A DNA stretch of 64,000 nucleotides from Candidatus Mediterraneibacter stercoripullorum (GCA_019115765.1 DXCZ01000105.1:1-64000), one strand, 5' to 3'. Counted from the first letter of the stretch, positions 1 through 9,710 are shown. Notes: a model not told the origin generated them from the sequence alone. Made by a program: numbers and translations.

Positions 1-56
1 AATCTGCGTAAAGCGCTGTCTAACGTCTCGTTTTCTTTAACGATTACATTTGACAT
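1..56 (-). CDS. rpsU: Ribosomal protein S21, 5' end only (cut by window edge)
   Basis: The first 18 codons are visible and translate to MSNVIVKENETLDSALRR, the conserved N-terminus of bacterial S21, a small-subunit protein involved in initiation. The gene continues beyond base 1 of the window. The ATG occupies 54-56, with AGGTG and a stronger GGAGG further upstream as possible ribosome-binding sites. It has its own promoter (136-163), so it is transcribed separately from the upstream LCP gene. The identification rests on this short but very characteristic N-terminus. Confidence 0.85.
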   Translation of the reverse strand, partial: MSNVIVKENETLDSALRR

Positions 57-135
57 AGTCTCACACCTAACCTCCCCTCCAGCCTTGTATTGTGCATCAT
101 ACGACTGTTCGGGTATATTTATTGCACTACACAAG

Positions 136-163
136 ATTATAGCATATTTTTCTTTTCCGTCAA
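136..163 (-). promoter_or_regulatory. Sigma-A-type promoter of rpsU
   Basis: Read on the minus strand, TTGACG (158-163) is followed after 16 bases by TATAAT (136-141), about 80 bases upstream of the rpsU ATG. The near-consensus match fits a highly expressed ribosomal protein gene. Confidence 0.75.
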
Positions 164-222
164 CTGTTTTTTCCGGAAAAACAGGAAATTTCGCTTCCGA
201 TCGAGCAGGCCGAGCCTTTTCA

Positions 223-1713
223 TTACTGTGCTGTACCTTCCATGACATCTGCTATCATACTCTTTGCCTCTTCCACACTGCTTTCATCTGGAATAACTAC
301 CGACAGCATCTGGCCGGGCATGGAGTAAGTTTCAGCGCTGGAAACCTGTCCCTCTGATGTATATGATGTGATGTTCCAGCTTGCCATATCTGAAAGCTGC
401 ATTCTGACAAGATCAGATATCTCTTCCTGACTCATATTTGTCTCAAAACTTCCGGCTACTGCGTTCATCACACTCATGTAGTTTGTCAGGAGTGAAGATG
501 ATGCCGCTTTCTGGATCACAGCGCGGATCACTTCCATCTGGTTCCGTCCTCTCTGGAAGTCTCCATCTTTAAAGCTATAACGCTCTCTGGCAAAAGAAAG
601 TGCCTCTTCACCGGTCAGATGATTTACACCTTTATGGATCTCAGTACCTCTCGCAGTAAAGTCGTAATCCGAATTAACATCAACGCCGCCAAGTGCATTG
701 ATAATATCTATAAACCCTGAGAAATTTACACGGAGATAATAGTTTACATCTACGTCATACAGCTGTTCCAGTGCGTCAATAGACGCATTTATTCCGTAAA
801 TACCTGCATGTGTAAGTTTGTCCTTAGCTCCTCCCGTCTCAGAATAACTGATATAATAATCACGCGGTGTCGAGAGCAGAAGGATATCTTTCGTTTCCGT
901 ATTTACAACTGCAAGAATATTTACATCGCTTCTGGAACGTGTCGAAATTCCTCCATACGTATCAATTCCACTCAAGTACATGATAAAAGAATTCGAACCT
1001 GCATCTGGCTGAGATGTGACAGTCTCGCTGCCTCCATCAGCGCTTTCATAAGTAAAAGAGGCAATCTCCCGAAGCCCTTCTTCTGCCCATGCATAGTTCT
1101 CTGCTTCTGACGCCGTGGAAATATAAGCGCTGTTAACGACAATAACCCCGGCCTCTCCATTGTTCAGTGCGTCCAGAAGTGCAAATACATCTCCATACTC
1201 GGTAACCGCAGGATCCTTTCCTATAGCAGATGTGATCTCGTCCATTGCTTTATCTGTGTTCGTCCGGTCGATAGCTGTGGCTATCCCGAACTGGTAATCT
1301 GCCACATCTGCGAGTTCCTGTGCGGGATCAGCATCCATTACATAAACGCCGATCACATCTGTAGATGCAGACACTGTAGCCACATCCCGAATCGTTGAAT
1401 CCATCTTGTCAATGTACACACACCCGGCAATGCATGCCACAGTCAGGGCTGTACAGATCACATCTGCGATCACGGAAGATATCTTCCACTTCTGCATAAC
1501 GCCTGTCAGGACGCCGAGAACAAGTAAGACAATCCCCAGTGCACCTAGATATAAGCCGGGAAGCATATCTGTCCCCACAAGGACTGAAAGTAATACGATC
1601 GCAGCCACTGCATAAACAGAAACAAATGAGTAACCGACTTTTCTATATATGGGAAGTCCCTTATGTTTTCTCTTTCCTCTTTTTCTGTGTTTTCTGTTAT
1701 TTATGTTTTCCAT
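223..1713 (-). CDS. LytR-CpsA-Psr (LCP) family cell-wall polymer attachment protein
   Basis: LCP enzymes transfer undecaprenyl-phosphate-linked glycopolymers onto peptidoglycan outside the membrane. This 496-residue protein has a very basic N-terminus (residues 1-25), about three hydrophobic segments within residues 26-105, an extended linker, and the LCP domain from about residue 245. Visible family features include SDVNIL, the STPRDYY segment, and near residue 372 the arginine-rich RERYSFKDGDFQRGRNQ block that contacts pyrophosphate. Start: ATG at 1713 after AAGGGAG. It lies 60 bp downstream of the initiating sugar transferase and closes the polysaccharide locus, so anchoring the polymer made by this locus is the natural job (inference). 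The three-helix N-terminal region is longer than the single anchor of classical LCP proteins but is common in Clostridia. Confidence 0.9.
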   Translation of the reverse strand: MENINNRKHRKRGKRKHKGLPIYRKVGYSFVSVYAVAAIVLLSVLVGTDMLPGLYLGALGIVLLVLGVLTGVMQKWKISSVIADVICTALTVACIAGCVYIDKMDSTIRDVATVSASTDVIGVYVMDADPAQELADVADYQFGIATAIDRTNTDKAMDEITSAIGKDPAVTEYGDVFALLDALNNGEAGVIVVNSAYISTASEAENYAWAEEGLREIASFTYESADGGSETVTSQPDAGSNSFIMYLSGIDTYGGISTRSRSDVNILAVVNTETKDILLLSTPRDYYISYSETGGAKDKLTHAGIYGINASIDALEQLYDVDVNYYLRVNFSGFIDIINALGGVDVNSDYDFTARGTEIHKGVNHLTGEEALSFARERYSFKDGDFQRGRNQMEVIRAVIQKAASSSLLTNYMSVMNAVAGSFETNMSQEEISDLVRMQLSDMASWNITSYTSEGQVSSAETYSMPGQMLSVVIPDESSVEEAKSMIADVMEGTAQ

Positions 1714-1772
1714 AGAGAGTTCTCCCTTTTGTATACTCCATTATTTTCAGTTTCATTATCCGCAGTATCTTA

Positions 1773-3215
1773 TTATCCCGATCCTTCCCCTTTCAATACA
1801 ACGCCAAATGTTTTCAGCAATATTTTGATATCCTGTCCGATGTCCCAGTTCTGGATATATTCCATATCCATCTTGACGATTTCTTCAAAGTCTGTAATAT
1901 TGCTTCTTCCGCTTACCTGCCACATTCCGGTGATGCCCGGCTTCATGGCGAGCCTGCCTCTGTGATGATACTGATACTTCTCCCATTCATCCACTGTAGG
2001 AGGCCTGGTCCCCACCAGGCTCATGTCGCCCTTCAGGACATTCCAGAACTGGGGGAATTCATCGATAGACGTCTTCCGGAGAAACCACCCCAGGCCATGA
2101 CGTTTTCCATCCGGTCCGCTGCCGATGATCCTTGGATCATCGTAGAGCTTAAACATATTACCCTGCATCTGATTCCTTGCTTCCAGTTCTTTCTTCCGCT
2201 CTTCGGCATCCATATACATGCTGCGGAACTTATATATCTTAAACTGCCTTCCATTCTTCCCGATACGAACCTGAGAAAAGATTACCGGTCCGGGAGAAAG
2301 AATCTTGATCGCCGGAGCGATAAACAGGAAAAGTATTCCGGTAATGGCAAGCCCCACCAGACTTCCGACGATATCCATCAATCTCTTAAGGAAACGTTCT
2401 CCTACACTTGCTGAGCTGATTCCTGAAGACATCACCACATATCCTGCAAAATTTTCAATCTTCGGATTATAAATATCATTCTCGGGCTCAGTAAGTTTCT
2501 GATATACAGTCACTCCCATCTGCACACAGATTTCTTCAAGATCCTGAGGGATCTGTGACTTATCCTTTACATTTACAAGTATTCCATCGATCCATTTGTC
2601 TCGGATATAATCAAAGAGTCCTTTTGGAGTGCATACCACTGTTTCTCCGACTATTTTCTTTCCCACAACGTCATCCCGATCTGCCAGCACGATACCTACG
2701 ATTCTGGTTTCATTATAGGAATTTTTCTTAACAGTTGTAATCACCTGTTCTGCAATGTCGGCGGATGTAAGAATAAGCAGTGCTGTTTGATTATCATTTA
2801 TATCTCTGTGTTTCCGAACATACATTTTCCAGAAAATCCGCTCCAAATAAATCATAAAAACTGCACTAACTGTAAAAACAATAAACGATATTCTTGAATA
2901 CTCACTGCTGTTTTTCGACAAAAACAGGTAAAACATGATAAATACACAAATAGTGAAAACGTATTTCAGAACAGCTTTAAACTCCTGAAAAAATCCTCTT
3001 CTCATGATTCCACTGTAATTTTCCAGAAAAAAGCCTGCGCATATACCGACCAGAAAAAGCATAACAGCGATATTCAGATAGAGTTCTTTTGCATATGGAT
3101 TCTCAAAACCATTTCTCAGAATATATGCCAGAATAAATGTAGCCTGAATAACAACTGTATCCAGAATCATGAAATCCCAATGTTTCACCCAGCTGCCTGA
3201 AATTTTATTATACAA
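1773..3215 (-). CDS. Polyprenyl-phosphate sugar-1-phosphate transferase (initiating glycosyltransferase)
   Basis: It transfers a sugar-1-phosphate to undecaprenyl phosphate, the first step of capsule/EPS assembly at the membrane. The 480 residues show four hydrophobic segments in the N-terminal 130 residues, a CoA-binding-like/flavodoxin-like middle region, a further membrane helix near residue 290, and the catalytic bacterial sugar transferase domain with KFRSM, DEFPQFWNVLKGDMSLVGTR and KPGITGMWQVSGR. The length is typical of the WbaP/CpsE class. The start is a TTG at 3215, chosen because AGGAGG lies seven bases upstream; no ATG fits better. Sugar specificity cannot be read from sequence. 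The gene is more AT-rich in its first half than its neighbours. Confidence 0.92.
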   Translation of the reverse strand: MYNKISGSWVKHWDFMILDTVVIQATFILAYILRNGFENPYAKELYLNIAVMLFLVGICAGFFLENYSGIMRRGFFQEFKAVLKYVFTICVFIMFYLFLSKNSSEYSRISFIVFTVSAVFMIYLERIFWKMYVRKHRDINDNQTALLILTSADIAEQVITTVKKNSYNETRIVGIVLADRDDVVGKKIVGETVVCTPKGLFDYIRDKWIDGILVNVKDKSQIPQDLEEICVQMGVTVYQKLTEPENDIYNPKIENFAGYVVMSSGISSASVGERFLKRLMDIVGSLVGLAITGILFLFIAPAIKILSPGPVIFSQVRIGKNGRQFKIYKFRSMYMDAEERKKELEARNQMQGNMFKLYDDPRIIGSGPDGKRHGLGWFLRKTSIDEFPQFWNVLKGDMSLVGTRPPTVDEWEKYQYHHRGRLAMKPGITGMWQVSGRSNITDFEEIVKMDMEYIQNWDIGQDIKILLKTFGVVLKGEGSG

Positions 3216-3233
3216 TCTGTTACCTCCTGTACC

Positions 3234-3256
3234 GGAAATCCAAAAACCGGATTTCC
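3234..3256 (-). promoter_or_regulatory. Small hairpin just upstream of the sugar transferase RBS
   Basis: GGAAATCC (3234-3241) and GGATTTCC (3249-3256) form a perfect 8-bp inverted repeat with a 7-base loop, ending a few bases before the AGGAGG of the downstream gene. No U-tract follows, so a terminator is unlikely. It may be an mRNA stability or translation element. Function not shown. Confidence 0.35.
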
Positions 3257-3299
3257 TTACATTTATCTTGAAGTGCTGTTCAGTCTGCTGTACATTAAA

Positions 3300-5000
3300 T
3301 CAGACTCTTCTGCCCTGTCTGACATTATAACTTTTTCCGTTATATTTTACAATCCCATTATATGAAGAGTCCCATTTCCCTTTTACCACATAATACCATG
3401 TACCTGAAGTATGTTTTACAAGTCCGATATAATTACTCTGCATTTTGCCTTTCTCCACATAATACCAGCTGCCCGTTGTATGTTTTACAAGTCCTGTATA
3501 ACTGCTCTGCATCCTGCCCTCCAAAACATAGTACCATGTACCGCTTATGTGTTTTACCAGCCCTGTTGCACTATAATTTATTTTTCCACTTTCTACATAG
3601 TACCAGCTGCCTGTTGTATGTTTCACAAGTCCGGTATAATTGTCCTGCATTTTACCATTTACTACATAATACCAGCTACCGCTGACATGCTTGATCAGAC
3701 CGGTCACTCCGTAATTAATTTTTCCATTTTCCACATAGTACCAGCTGCCTGTCGTATATTTCACAAGACCAGTATAATCATCCTGAATCACTCCATTAAC
3801 AAAATAGTACCATATCCCATCTTCCATCTTTCGAAGACCTGTAAAATCATCTGGCTCCACGCCTGTATCAGAATCATCCCCGGTATCTGGATTTTCTTCA
3901 TCATCAGGATCTTCTCCGGTTTCCGGAGCATCTTCGTCTGCTTTATCGGGGACATAACTCACAGAAGACATGGGATACGCTGTATTAAATTCATCCGTTA
4001 TATATTCTGCGTCCCGGATATGATCTAAAAAGTCAGACTCGCACTTCAAGAAATAACTGTATTCTTCATTTCCCGCATCCCATGTCGAATCAAGATTGTA
4101 ATATAAGCCGTCAATACACACTATATTCCAACCATGTGCATCGCCGTTTCCAGTTCCAGATATGATACGACTGTCAAGCCCCAGTTCCAGTGCCATACGG
4201 TAATATAACAATGCATATCCCTGACATACAGCTTTATGATCAACCAGTGCTGCATATGCCGTATATTTGAGCTTATAATCACTATTATTCAGATTATCAT
4301 AATCATAGGAAACCGTACTGCATATATAATCATAAACAGCTTCGGCTTTTTCGTATTCGCTGTCATCGTAGACATCTAGTTCATCAAGTACCTTCTGAAC
4401 CTGTTCGTCAACAATACTTTCCTGTTCATATGTCGTATAATAAGTATATGTATATGTAAAAGTCATATAATACATATTCTCCGACACCTGTCCCTGACCA
4501 TCACAATCCCATCCAGCATATTGCCACTGAAGATAGTCCCCTTCGTCCGGTACTCCCGTATGCGTCAGCGCCTGAGCAGCAATTTCCCGCAGCATGGCTT
4601 TCGTCGGTTCTTCTGGGGTTTTGTAATGAACAACAATCGTCTCTTCCCGCTGTTTCATTCCCTCGCGAATTATTTCGGCTGCTTCATCAACCGTATCTGC
4701 ATACTCTTCTTCATTAATATCTTGCTCATCTGCACTGCTATAGGTCGTAATACCACTGTCATGATTCTCTGAAGAATATCTGTTAAGATCCGATTCATCA
4801 ACAACATCTTCATAAAGAGGATTAACGTACGTTTCCTCCTCCATATACACTTCGCCCGTTTTATCAGACTTTGCTGCAGCTTGAGCGCTTTCTTCCGAGC
4901 CTGATCCGTCAGCTCCATAAACCCGGATAGCGGCAGTCTGTGAAAAAACAAGCGAAACAGCCAGAAGAAATGCGGTATTCCTTCCGAGTCTTTTTTTCAT
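3300..5000 (-). CDS. Secreted transglutaminase-like protein with C-terminal cell-wall-binding repeats
   Basis: 566 residues. A signal peptide spans about residues 1-29 (basic start, hydrophobic core, cleavage near VYGA). An acidic, low-complexity linker follows, then a transglutaminase-like fold with a readable Cys-His-Asp triad: C259 in VCQGYA, H289 in AHGWNIV, D304 in LDSTWD. After an acidic Asp/Glu/Pro spacer, seven WYY repeats plus a degenerate eighth occupy the C-terminus. Such repeats bind wall polymers. Family knowledge allows either a crosslinking or a protease-like activity for the domain; which applies is unknown. ATG at 5000 with AGGAGG eight bases upstream. It is a shorter paralogue of the next gene upstream (5131-9567), with an almost identical tail, which points to duplication and domain exchange. 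Confidence 0.85.
   Translation of the reverse strand: MKKRLGRNTAFLLAVSLVFSQTAAIRVYGADGSGSEESAQAAAKSDKTGEVYMEEETYVNPLYEDVVDESDLNRYSSENHDSGITTYSSADEQDINEEEYADTVDEAAEIIREGMKQREETIVVHYKTPEEPTKAMLREIAAQALTHTGVPDEGDYLQWQYAGWDCDGQGQVSENMYYMTFTYTYTYYTTYEQESIVDEQVQKVLDELDVYDDSEYEKAEAVYDYICSTVSYDYDNLNNSDYKLKYTAYAALVDHKAVCQGYALLYYRMALELGLDSRIISGTGNGDAHGWNIVCIDGLYYNLDSTWDAGNEEYSYFLKCESDFLDHIRDAEYITDEFNTAYPMSSVSYVPDKADEDAPETGEDPDDEENPDTGDDSDTGVEPDDFTGLRKMEDGIWYYFVNGVIQDDYTGLVKYTTGSWYYVENGKINYGVTGLIKHVSGSWYYVVNGKMQDNYTGLVKHTTGSWYYVESGKINYSATGLVKHISGTWYYVLEGRMQSSYTGLVKHTTGSWYYVEKGKMQSNYIGLVKHTSGTWYYVVKGKWDSSYNGIVKYNGKSYNVRQGRRV
3303..3845 (-). repeat. Array of about 8 cell-wall-binding repeats (69-72 bp units)
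   Basis: Units of 23-24 codons of the form GLVKHTTGSWYYVxxGKxxxxY. Alternating unit types end in the NYG/NYS form or the QSNY/QDNY form, so the higher-order period is two units. DNA similarity between units is high, and to the array at 5134-5814, making this a site for unequal recombination. Confidence 0.88.
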
Positions 5001-5018
5001 CTTTATTTCCTCCTATGA

Positions 5019-5058
5019 AAAATGGTTAGATTCCACTTTCATGCAATCTAACCATTTT
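5019..5058 (-). terminator. Terminator/attenuator hairpin between the two transglutaminase-like genes
   Basis: AAAATGGTTAGATT (5019-5032) and AATCTAACCATTTT (5045-5058) form a perfect 14-bp stem with a 12-base loop. On the minus strand the second arm runs into TTTTTC, so it can act as an intrinsic terminator for the 5131-9567 gene. It ends only a few bases before the AGGAGG of the 3300-5000 gene, so read-through mRNA would fold right beside that RBS. Confidence 0.7.
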
Positions 5059-5130
5059 CACTAATATTCAGCCAAATGGACATGTCTATAAAATCAATCC
5101 AAAATCTGATTTTATATCCTTCATTATACT

Positions 5131-8100
5131 TTATACTTTTCTGCCCTGTCTGACAGTATACGTCTTTCCATTATAAACTGTAGTTCCATTATAGGATGAA
5201 TCCCATTTTCCCTTTACAACGTAGTACCATGTACCGGATGTATGTCTCGCAAGACCTGTATAATTACTCATCATTTTGCCTTTTTCAACATAATACCAGC
5301 TGCCTGTTGTATGCTTCACAAGTCCGGTATAGTTAGCCTGCATTTTACCGCCGACTACATAGTACCATGTGCCGCTTACATGTTTGATCAGGCCGGTTTT
5401 ACTATAGTTGATCTTGCCTTTTTCAACATAATACCAGCTGCCTGTCGTATGCTTTACAAGCCCTGTATAGTTAGCCTGCATTCTGCCTTCTTTTACATAG
5501 TACCAGCTGCCGCTTACATGTTTGATCAGACCGGTCTTTCCGTAATTGATCTTACCTTTTTCAACATAGTACCAGCTGCCTGTCGTATGCTTTACAAGTC
5601 CGGTATAATTTGCCTGCATTTTGCCTTCTTTTACATAATACCAGCTGCCGCTAGAATGCTTATACAGACCGGTTGCGCTGAAGTCGATCACACCATTCAC
5701 AACATAATACCAGCTGCCTGTCGTATGCTTCACAAGTCCGGTATAATCTGTCTGAACTTCGCCGTTTACGAAGTAATACCATACACCGTCATCCATTTTT
5801 CTAAGACCTGTGAAATCGTCTTCCTCATCGGATCCTGTTGCTGGAAGAATAACTTCTTTCGTATCAGTTACGGTACCGAGAACTTCTCCATTTTCATCTG
5901 TAACTACCGCTGTAGCGATATATACGTCTTTGCCGTCCTCTTCTTCCGTTGCAGGCTTGCTGTTGGCCTCATCTTTTACAACTTCTGCAGTGATATTCTC
6001 ATGCTTATCACCGCATACGGAACAGGTTGCTGTCGCCGTTGCCGTATATCCGATAACATTGCCGTCATCATCCTTGACCTCAGTCCATGTAAAGTCGCCT
6101 GTATAAGTATGCTGTCCGGGCTCAAGTGTCTTTGTTGTGCTTAACGAATACTTGATTCCGTTAACTTCGCCTTCTGCTGTGTAAGTTGCAGTTGCGCCCT
6201 CAGCGCAATCACCTTCTGTAGAAGTAACTTTCGCTGATGCCGTTACCGGAGTATCCAACTTCATGGAAACTGTATTATCTTCACAAAGAAGATCAAGTGC
6301 GTTCTTTCTTTCCAGGCATCCAGCAGTACATTCAAGTTCAGAGAATGTTACGGTTGAGCAGTCATCGCTCCACTCAGCATCTGTTGCATCATAGGTATGT
6401 CCGGCTGTTGCAACTGCCTCGTCATAGATGGCTTTGTTCTTCTCATACTCAGCCATTTGCTGTTCGTATTCCTCATCTGTTACATAGGAATTCTTCTTCG
6501 GCTCTGTGGGCTCGCTGATGTGGAAACCACACTCTGCGCAGACATAGGATTCGCCAGAATTCCATGTTACAGTACTCGGATCTGTCTCGCTTGTAACATC
6601 ATCCTCTGTCGTATAGTACGTTTCCTGATACAGCAGATAGTGATGAGTATGCGCTGTGCCTTCCTCTGTCGTACGGCTGTCCGCTTCAATTGCGCCGCAC
6701 TCTGTACAGCGGCTCTCTGTATATCCGTCACGGCCGCAGTAAGCATCTACTGTCACGTCTTCATATGTATGAGATGTTCCTGCGAAATGGGTCATATCCA
6801 TAGTTTCAACCGCATTTGCAACCCACATGAATTCTGAGTTGTCATTAATCTCACGCTTGTATCCCAACTGCTCAAGCATATCATCGGAGATGCCCTGATC
6901 CTCCATCATCTGAGCTGAGAACTCATTGTAATTCGGATTATAGTTGCTTTCTTCATATGCATATCCATAACCCTCACTCGCATAATCATAAAGATCAGCT
7001 TTTCCTGCAATATAAGAAAGATTTGTCGCAATATCAACGTACAGCGTATCACCCTTCAGCGCCATGCCGGCAATCGGATGATTCTCAAATGTGAAATCAG
7101 CGCCTTCCGCATTGTCAACTACGTCGAAAGCCATAGCGCCGAATACTTCTGTTTTATCTCTTGTGGCACTTACTGTATTGTATTCTTTCACCTTGACAAC
7201 CTCACCGGATTCAAGGTCATAGCTCAGGATACAGTTAGAAACGTTGAAATAAAGCTTTCCTTCATACAGGACAGGTGTCGTATGGATTGCCGGATAAACG
7301 GACTGTTCTTCCACGAACTGCGCATACAGCTCTGTAAGCATCTCATTGGCTACCATCTCGCCCTCTGCATTCCGCACCATTACAGAACCAGATTCATCGG
7401 AGTTAAAGTCAATGAGAGTTTCATAATCCTCGTCTCCATCTCCCATATCATCGCCGTCCATCTGATGGCGTACTATCTTGTATACCGCATCTTCAATGTT
7501 CATATCCTGGTAATTGCCATTACTGTCATTAAACTGTCGCAGCATTTCAAGCATATCTGTGGAGTCATACATATAATACATGTAAGTACCATCAGAATAT
7601 ACATTGCTGACAGCGCGGGTTACCCAGGTTCCTTCATAATCAGAACTTGTATAATCTGCATTCACTGTAGATCCGGTGCAATCCGCATACAACGTCTTGA
7701 TCTCTTTATAGTTTCCATCAAACATCTCTGCGAGAGAACTATGGCTGATCATAAAGTATGTATGATTCATATAACCGTCCGTCTCAACACGGTCACGGTT
7801 CATAACCTCTGAGAATACATCAGTATAGCAGGGGTCTACATAATACCATTTTCCATCCACCTTAACTGCATTCCAGAAATGGTCGGAGCTGAAATCAGGC
7901 TGCGGAATACCATACATGCTTACCGCTGCGTCGAAAGTAATTCTTACAAGGTCAACATTGTAATCCTGGTCGATATCCAGATTGCCTTCCTCATCATAGT
8001 AAAGCTCTGATGCTGTCTTCCAGTTGTCAGCAACTGTGATATCTGTAGCTCCATCCTTCAGGTAGTATTCCGGATACATGCACTGCATCAGATAAGCAAA

Positions 8101-9567
8101 AGCCTTTGCATATCCCATACATACGGCTTTGCCTTCTGCAAGAGCGCCGATGTGGTTACCTTCCCAGTAGCCGAGGATTCCCTCTGTCAGACCTGCTGCA
8201 GCCTGCTGCGTATACACTTCAATTGCCTGATTCGGAGTCATATTGCCAAGATCAGGAATCTGTGTATCCATGATCGTATTATATGCTTGATCGACAGCAG
8301 CCTTGCCTTCTTCAGACTGGAGATATGCATTTACCTGCTCATCAATCTGATCAGCGACCTCTTCTCCACCGAAATTATCGGCAATGAACTTATGGGGATC
8401 TTCAGAAATCTTCGCTGCATGTTCCTGTAAGTACGCATCTGCCTCTTCTTCCGATGATCCATTTCCCATCACTATCTGCTTGATTGCATTCTGATAAATT
8501 GCGAGAGAAACCTGCTGCTCTGCAACCGCTTTGAACTGAGACTGGAACTGTGCCTCAATCTGCGGGCGGTATACTTCTTCCATCGCCGCATAGATCTCAT
8601 CATAGTGCTCATGCTGCTGCGGCTCTTCAGCTGCCATGATCGGATTCTCCGGATCCATCTGGTTCATGATATAGGACATATCAAAGCTACTGTTCTGAGC
8701 CAGCCATGTGTTCAGAGCCATGATCTTCTGAACATCTGTCTGGGCGCCTGAATCCTCAACTGCCTTCAGAGCTTCATCTCTCTTCGTTCTGATCGTACCT
8801 GCATAATACTCGATGGCGAACTGATCACCATACAGGAAGTTCATGATCATACCGGTCAGATCATCATAGGAATAGTTTCCAGTTCTTACGTCATCTACAG
8901 ATTTGCCTGCCAGGCAAAGCATCTCGCCCAGCACACCAAGACCGTCCTCTCCATTGTCATTAAACATCAGATAAAACGGGCTCTGCACGCCAAGGACGTC
9001 TGCATTGGCCTGCCACTGCTGCTGGTACTGACCGTACATTCCCAGAACTGTCTTGATCTGCTCTTCTGTCAGTGCGACGGAATTGCCTTCAGCATCAAGT
9101 ACCTTGATACTTTGCAGTTCTTCTTCGATAGTAGCGATCTCCGGATCGCTCGTGTCAACTGCATCCAGCTCCTCTTCACTGAGCTGCATTTCATTCGGAG
9201 TGATCTCCGGCGCCTCGATCTTGGAAGTATCCACGGTAAATGTAGACAGACTTTCCTCAAGTTCGATGCTGATCTCAGTATCTCCTCCTGCATTATCTGC
9301 CGATGAGTTCTCCGTGTCTGTCTCGGCCTCTGTCTGAGATGACTCTGGTTCTGCTTCGGCAGCATCTCCCTGTGTCTCTTCCGCCGTGTCGGCTGCCGTA
9401 TCAGCAGCTTCCTGTGTCTCTTCAGACGTCTCCGGTGCGGCAGCATCTTCCTGAACCTGCGATTCAGCAGAATCAGAAGGAGTTGCACTTACCGGCGTTG
9501 CCACAAGGCTCAACGTCATCGGGACGGCGAGAAACAGACTCAGGAACCGTTTTGTGTTTCTCTTCAT
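5131..9567 (-). CDS. Large secreted transglutaminase-like surface protein with cell-wall-binding repeats
   Basis: 1478 residues from the ATG at 9567, chosen because GGGAG precedes it and MKRNTKRFLSLFLAVPMTLS begins a clear signal peptide; a longer in-frame start at 9639 has no such support. A Thr/Glu/Ala-rich acidic linker (about residues 35-130) leads to an alpha-helical region and a transglutaminase-like core with C482 (AVCMGYA), H563 (DHFWNAV) and D578 (YVDPCYTD). A region of mixed strands follows, then two CxxC-containing segments (ECGAIEAD, VCAECGFH) and further beta-rich modules. Nine WYY repeats plus one degenerate copy end the protein. It is probably exported and bound non-covalently to wall polymer. 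The catalytic role is unproven. It lies 258 bp downstream of the ACP gene with its own promoter. Confidence 0.85.
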   Translation of the reverse strand: MKRNTKRFLSLFLAVPMTLSLVATPVSATPSDSAESQVQEDAAAPETSEETQEAADTAADTAEETQGDAAEAEPESSQTEAETDTENSSADNAGGDTEISIELEESLSTFTVDTSKIEAPEITPNEMQLSEEELDAVDTSDPEIATIEEELQSIKVLDAEGNSVALTEEQIKTVLGMYGQYQQQWQANADVLGVQSPFYLMFNDNGEDGLGVLGEMLCLAGKSVDDVRTGNYSYDDLTGMIMNFLYGDQFAIEYYAGTIRTKRDEALKAVEDSGAQTDVQKIMALNTWLAQNSSFDMSYIMNQMDPENPIMAAEEPQQHEHYDEIYAAMEEVYRPQIEAQFQSQFKAVAEQQVSLAIYQNAIKQIVMGNGSSEEEADAYLQEHAAKISEDPHKFIADNFGGEEVADQIDEQVNAYLQSEEGKAAVDQAYNTIMDTQIPDLGNMTPNQAIEVYTQQAAAGLTEGILGYWEGNHIGALAEGKAVCMGYAKAFAYLMQCMYPEYYLKDGATDITVADNWKTASELYYDEEGNLDIDQDYNVDLVRITFDAAVSMYGIPQPDFSSDHFWNAVKVDGKWYYVDPCYTDVFSEVMNRDRVETDGYMNHTYFMISHSSLAEMFDGNYKEIKTLYADCTGSTVNADYTSSDYEGTWVTRAVSNVYSDGTYMYYMYDSTDMLEMLRQFNDSNGNYQDMNIEDAVYKIVRHQMDGDDMGDGDEDYETLIDFNSDESGSVMVRNAEGEMVANEMLTELYAQFVEEQSVYPAIHTTPVLYEGKLYFNVSNCILSYDLESGEVVKVKEYNTVSATRDKTEVFGAMAFDVVDNAEGADFTFENHPIAGMALKGDTLYVDIATNLSYIAGKADLYDYASEGYGYAYEESNYNPNYNEFSAQMMEDQGISDDMLEQLGYKREINDNSEFMWVANAVETMDMTHFAGTSHTYEDVTVDAYCGRDGYTESRCTECGAIEADSRTTEEGTAHTHHYLLYQETYYTTEDDVTSETDPSTVTWNSGESYVCAECGFHISEPTEPKKNSYVTDEEYEQQMAEYEKNKAIYDEAVATAGHTYDATDAEWSDDCSTVTFSELECTAGCLERKNALDLLCEDNTVSMKLDTPVTASAKVTSTEGDCAEGATATYTAEGEVNGIKYSLSTTKTLEPGQHTYTGDFTWTEVKDDDGNVIGYTATATATCSVCGDKHENITAEVVKDEANSKPATEEEDGKDVYIATAVVTDENGEVLGTVTDTKEVILPATGSDEEDDFTGLRKMDDGVWYYFVNGEVQTDYTGLVKHTTGSWYYVVNGVIDFSATGLYKHSSGSWYYVKEGKMQANYTGLVKHTTGSWYYVEKGKINYGKTGLIKHVSGSWYYVKEGRMQANYTGLVKHTTGSWYYVEKGKINYSKTGLIKHVSGTWYYVVGGKMQANYTGLVKHTTGSWYYVEKGKMMSNYTGLARHTSGTWYYVVKGKWDSSYNGTTVYNGKTYTVRQGRKV
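5134..5814 (-). repeat. Array of about 10 cell-wall-binding repeats
   Basis: Nine WYY units of 23-24 codons and a terminal degenerate unit, with long stretches almost identical to each other and to the array at 3303-3845. The last unit and the C-terminal residues are nearly the same in both proteins, consistent with gene conversion. Confidence 0.88.
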
Positions 9568-9710
9568 CTTCACTTCTCCCTTCAATGAATTTTCTCTGCC
9601 TGATAAATATATTTCAGTCAGAGAGTTCTTATACCCCACTCCTCATATACAAGATGACTGAAAACAGACGCAAAATGCCCTATGCATATTACAAGAGGTA
9701 TATCAATGTA

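Noticed and set aside
163-190. Terminator after the LCP gene (CTGTTTTT / AAAAACAG)
   Set aside because: A/T-rich stem without a following U-tract and overlapping the rpsU promoter region; ambiguous.
85-357. Plus-strand frame near the left edge
   Set aside because: It lies antisense to the rpsU promoter and the LCP gene end, and has no recognisable features.
3303-5814. Tandem repeats as a CRISPR array
   Set aside because: The repeats are in frame, encode WYY wall-binding units, and have no unique spacers.
7078-7812. Long plus-strand frame of 244 codons opposite the large surface protein
   Set aside because: Antisense to a well-supported gene with signal peptide and triad; the composition is that of a complementary shadow.
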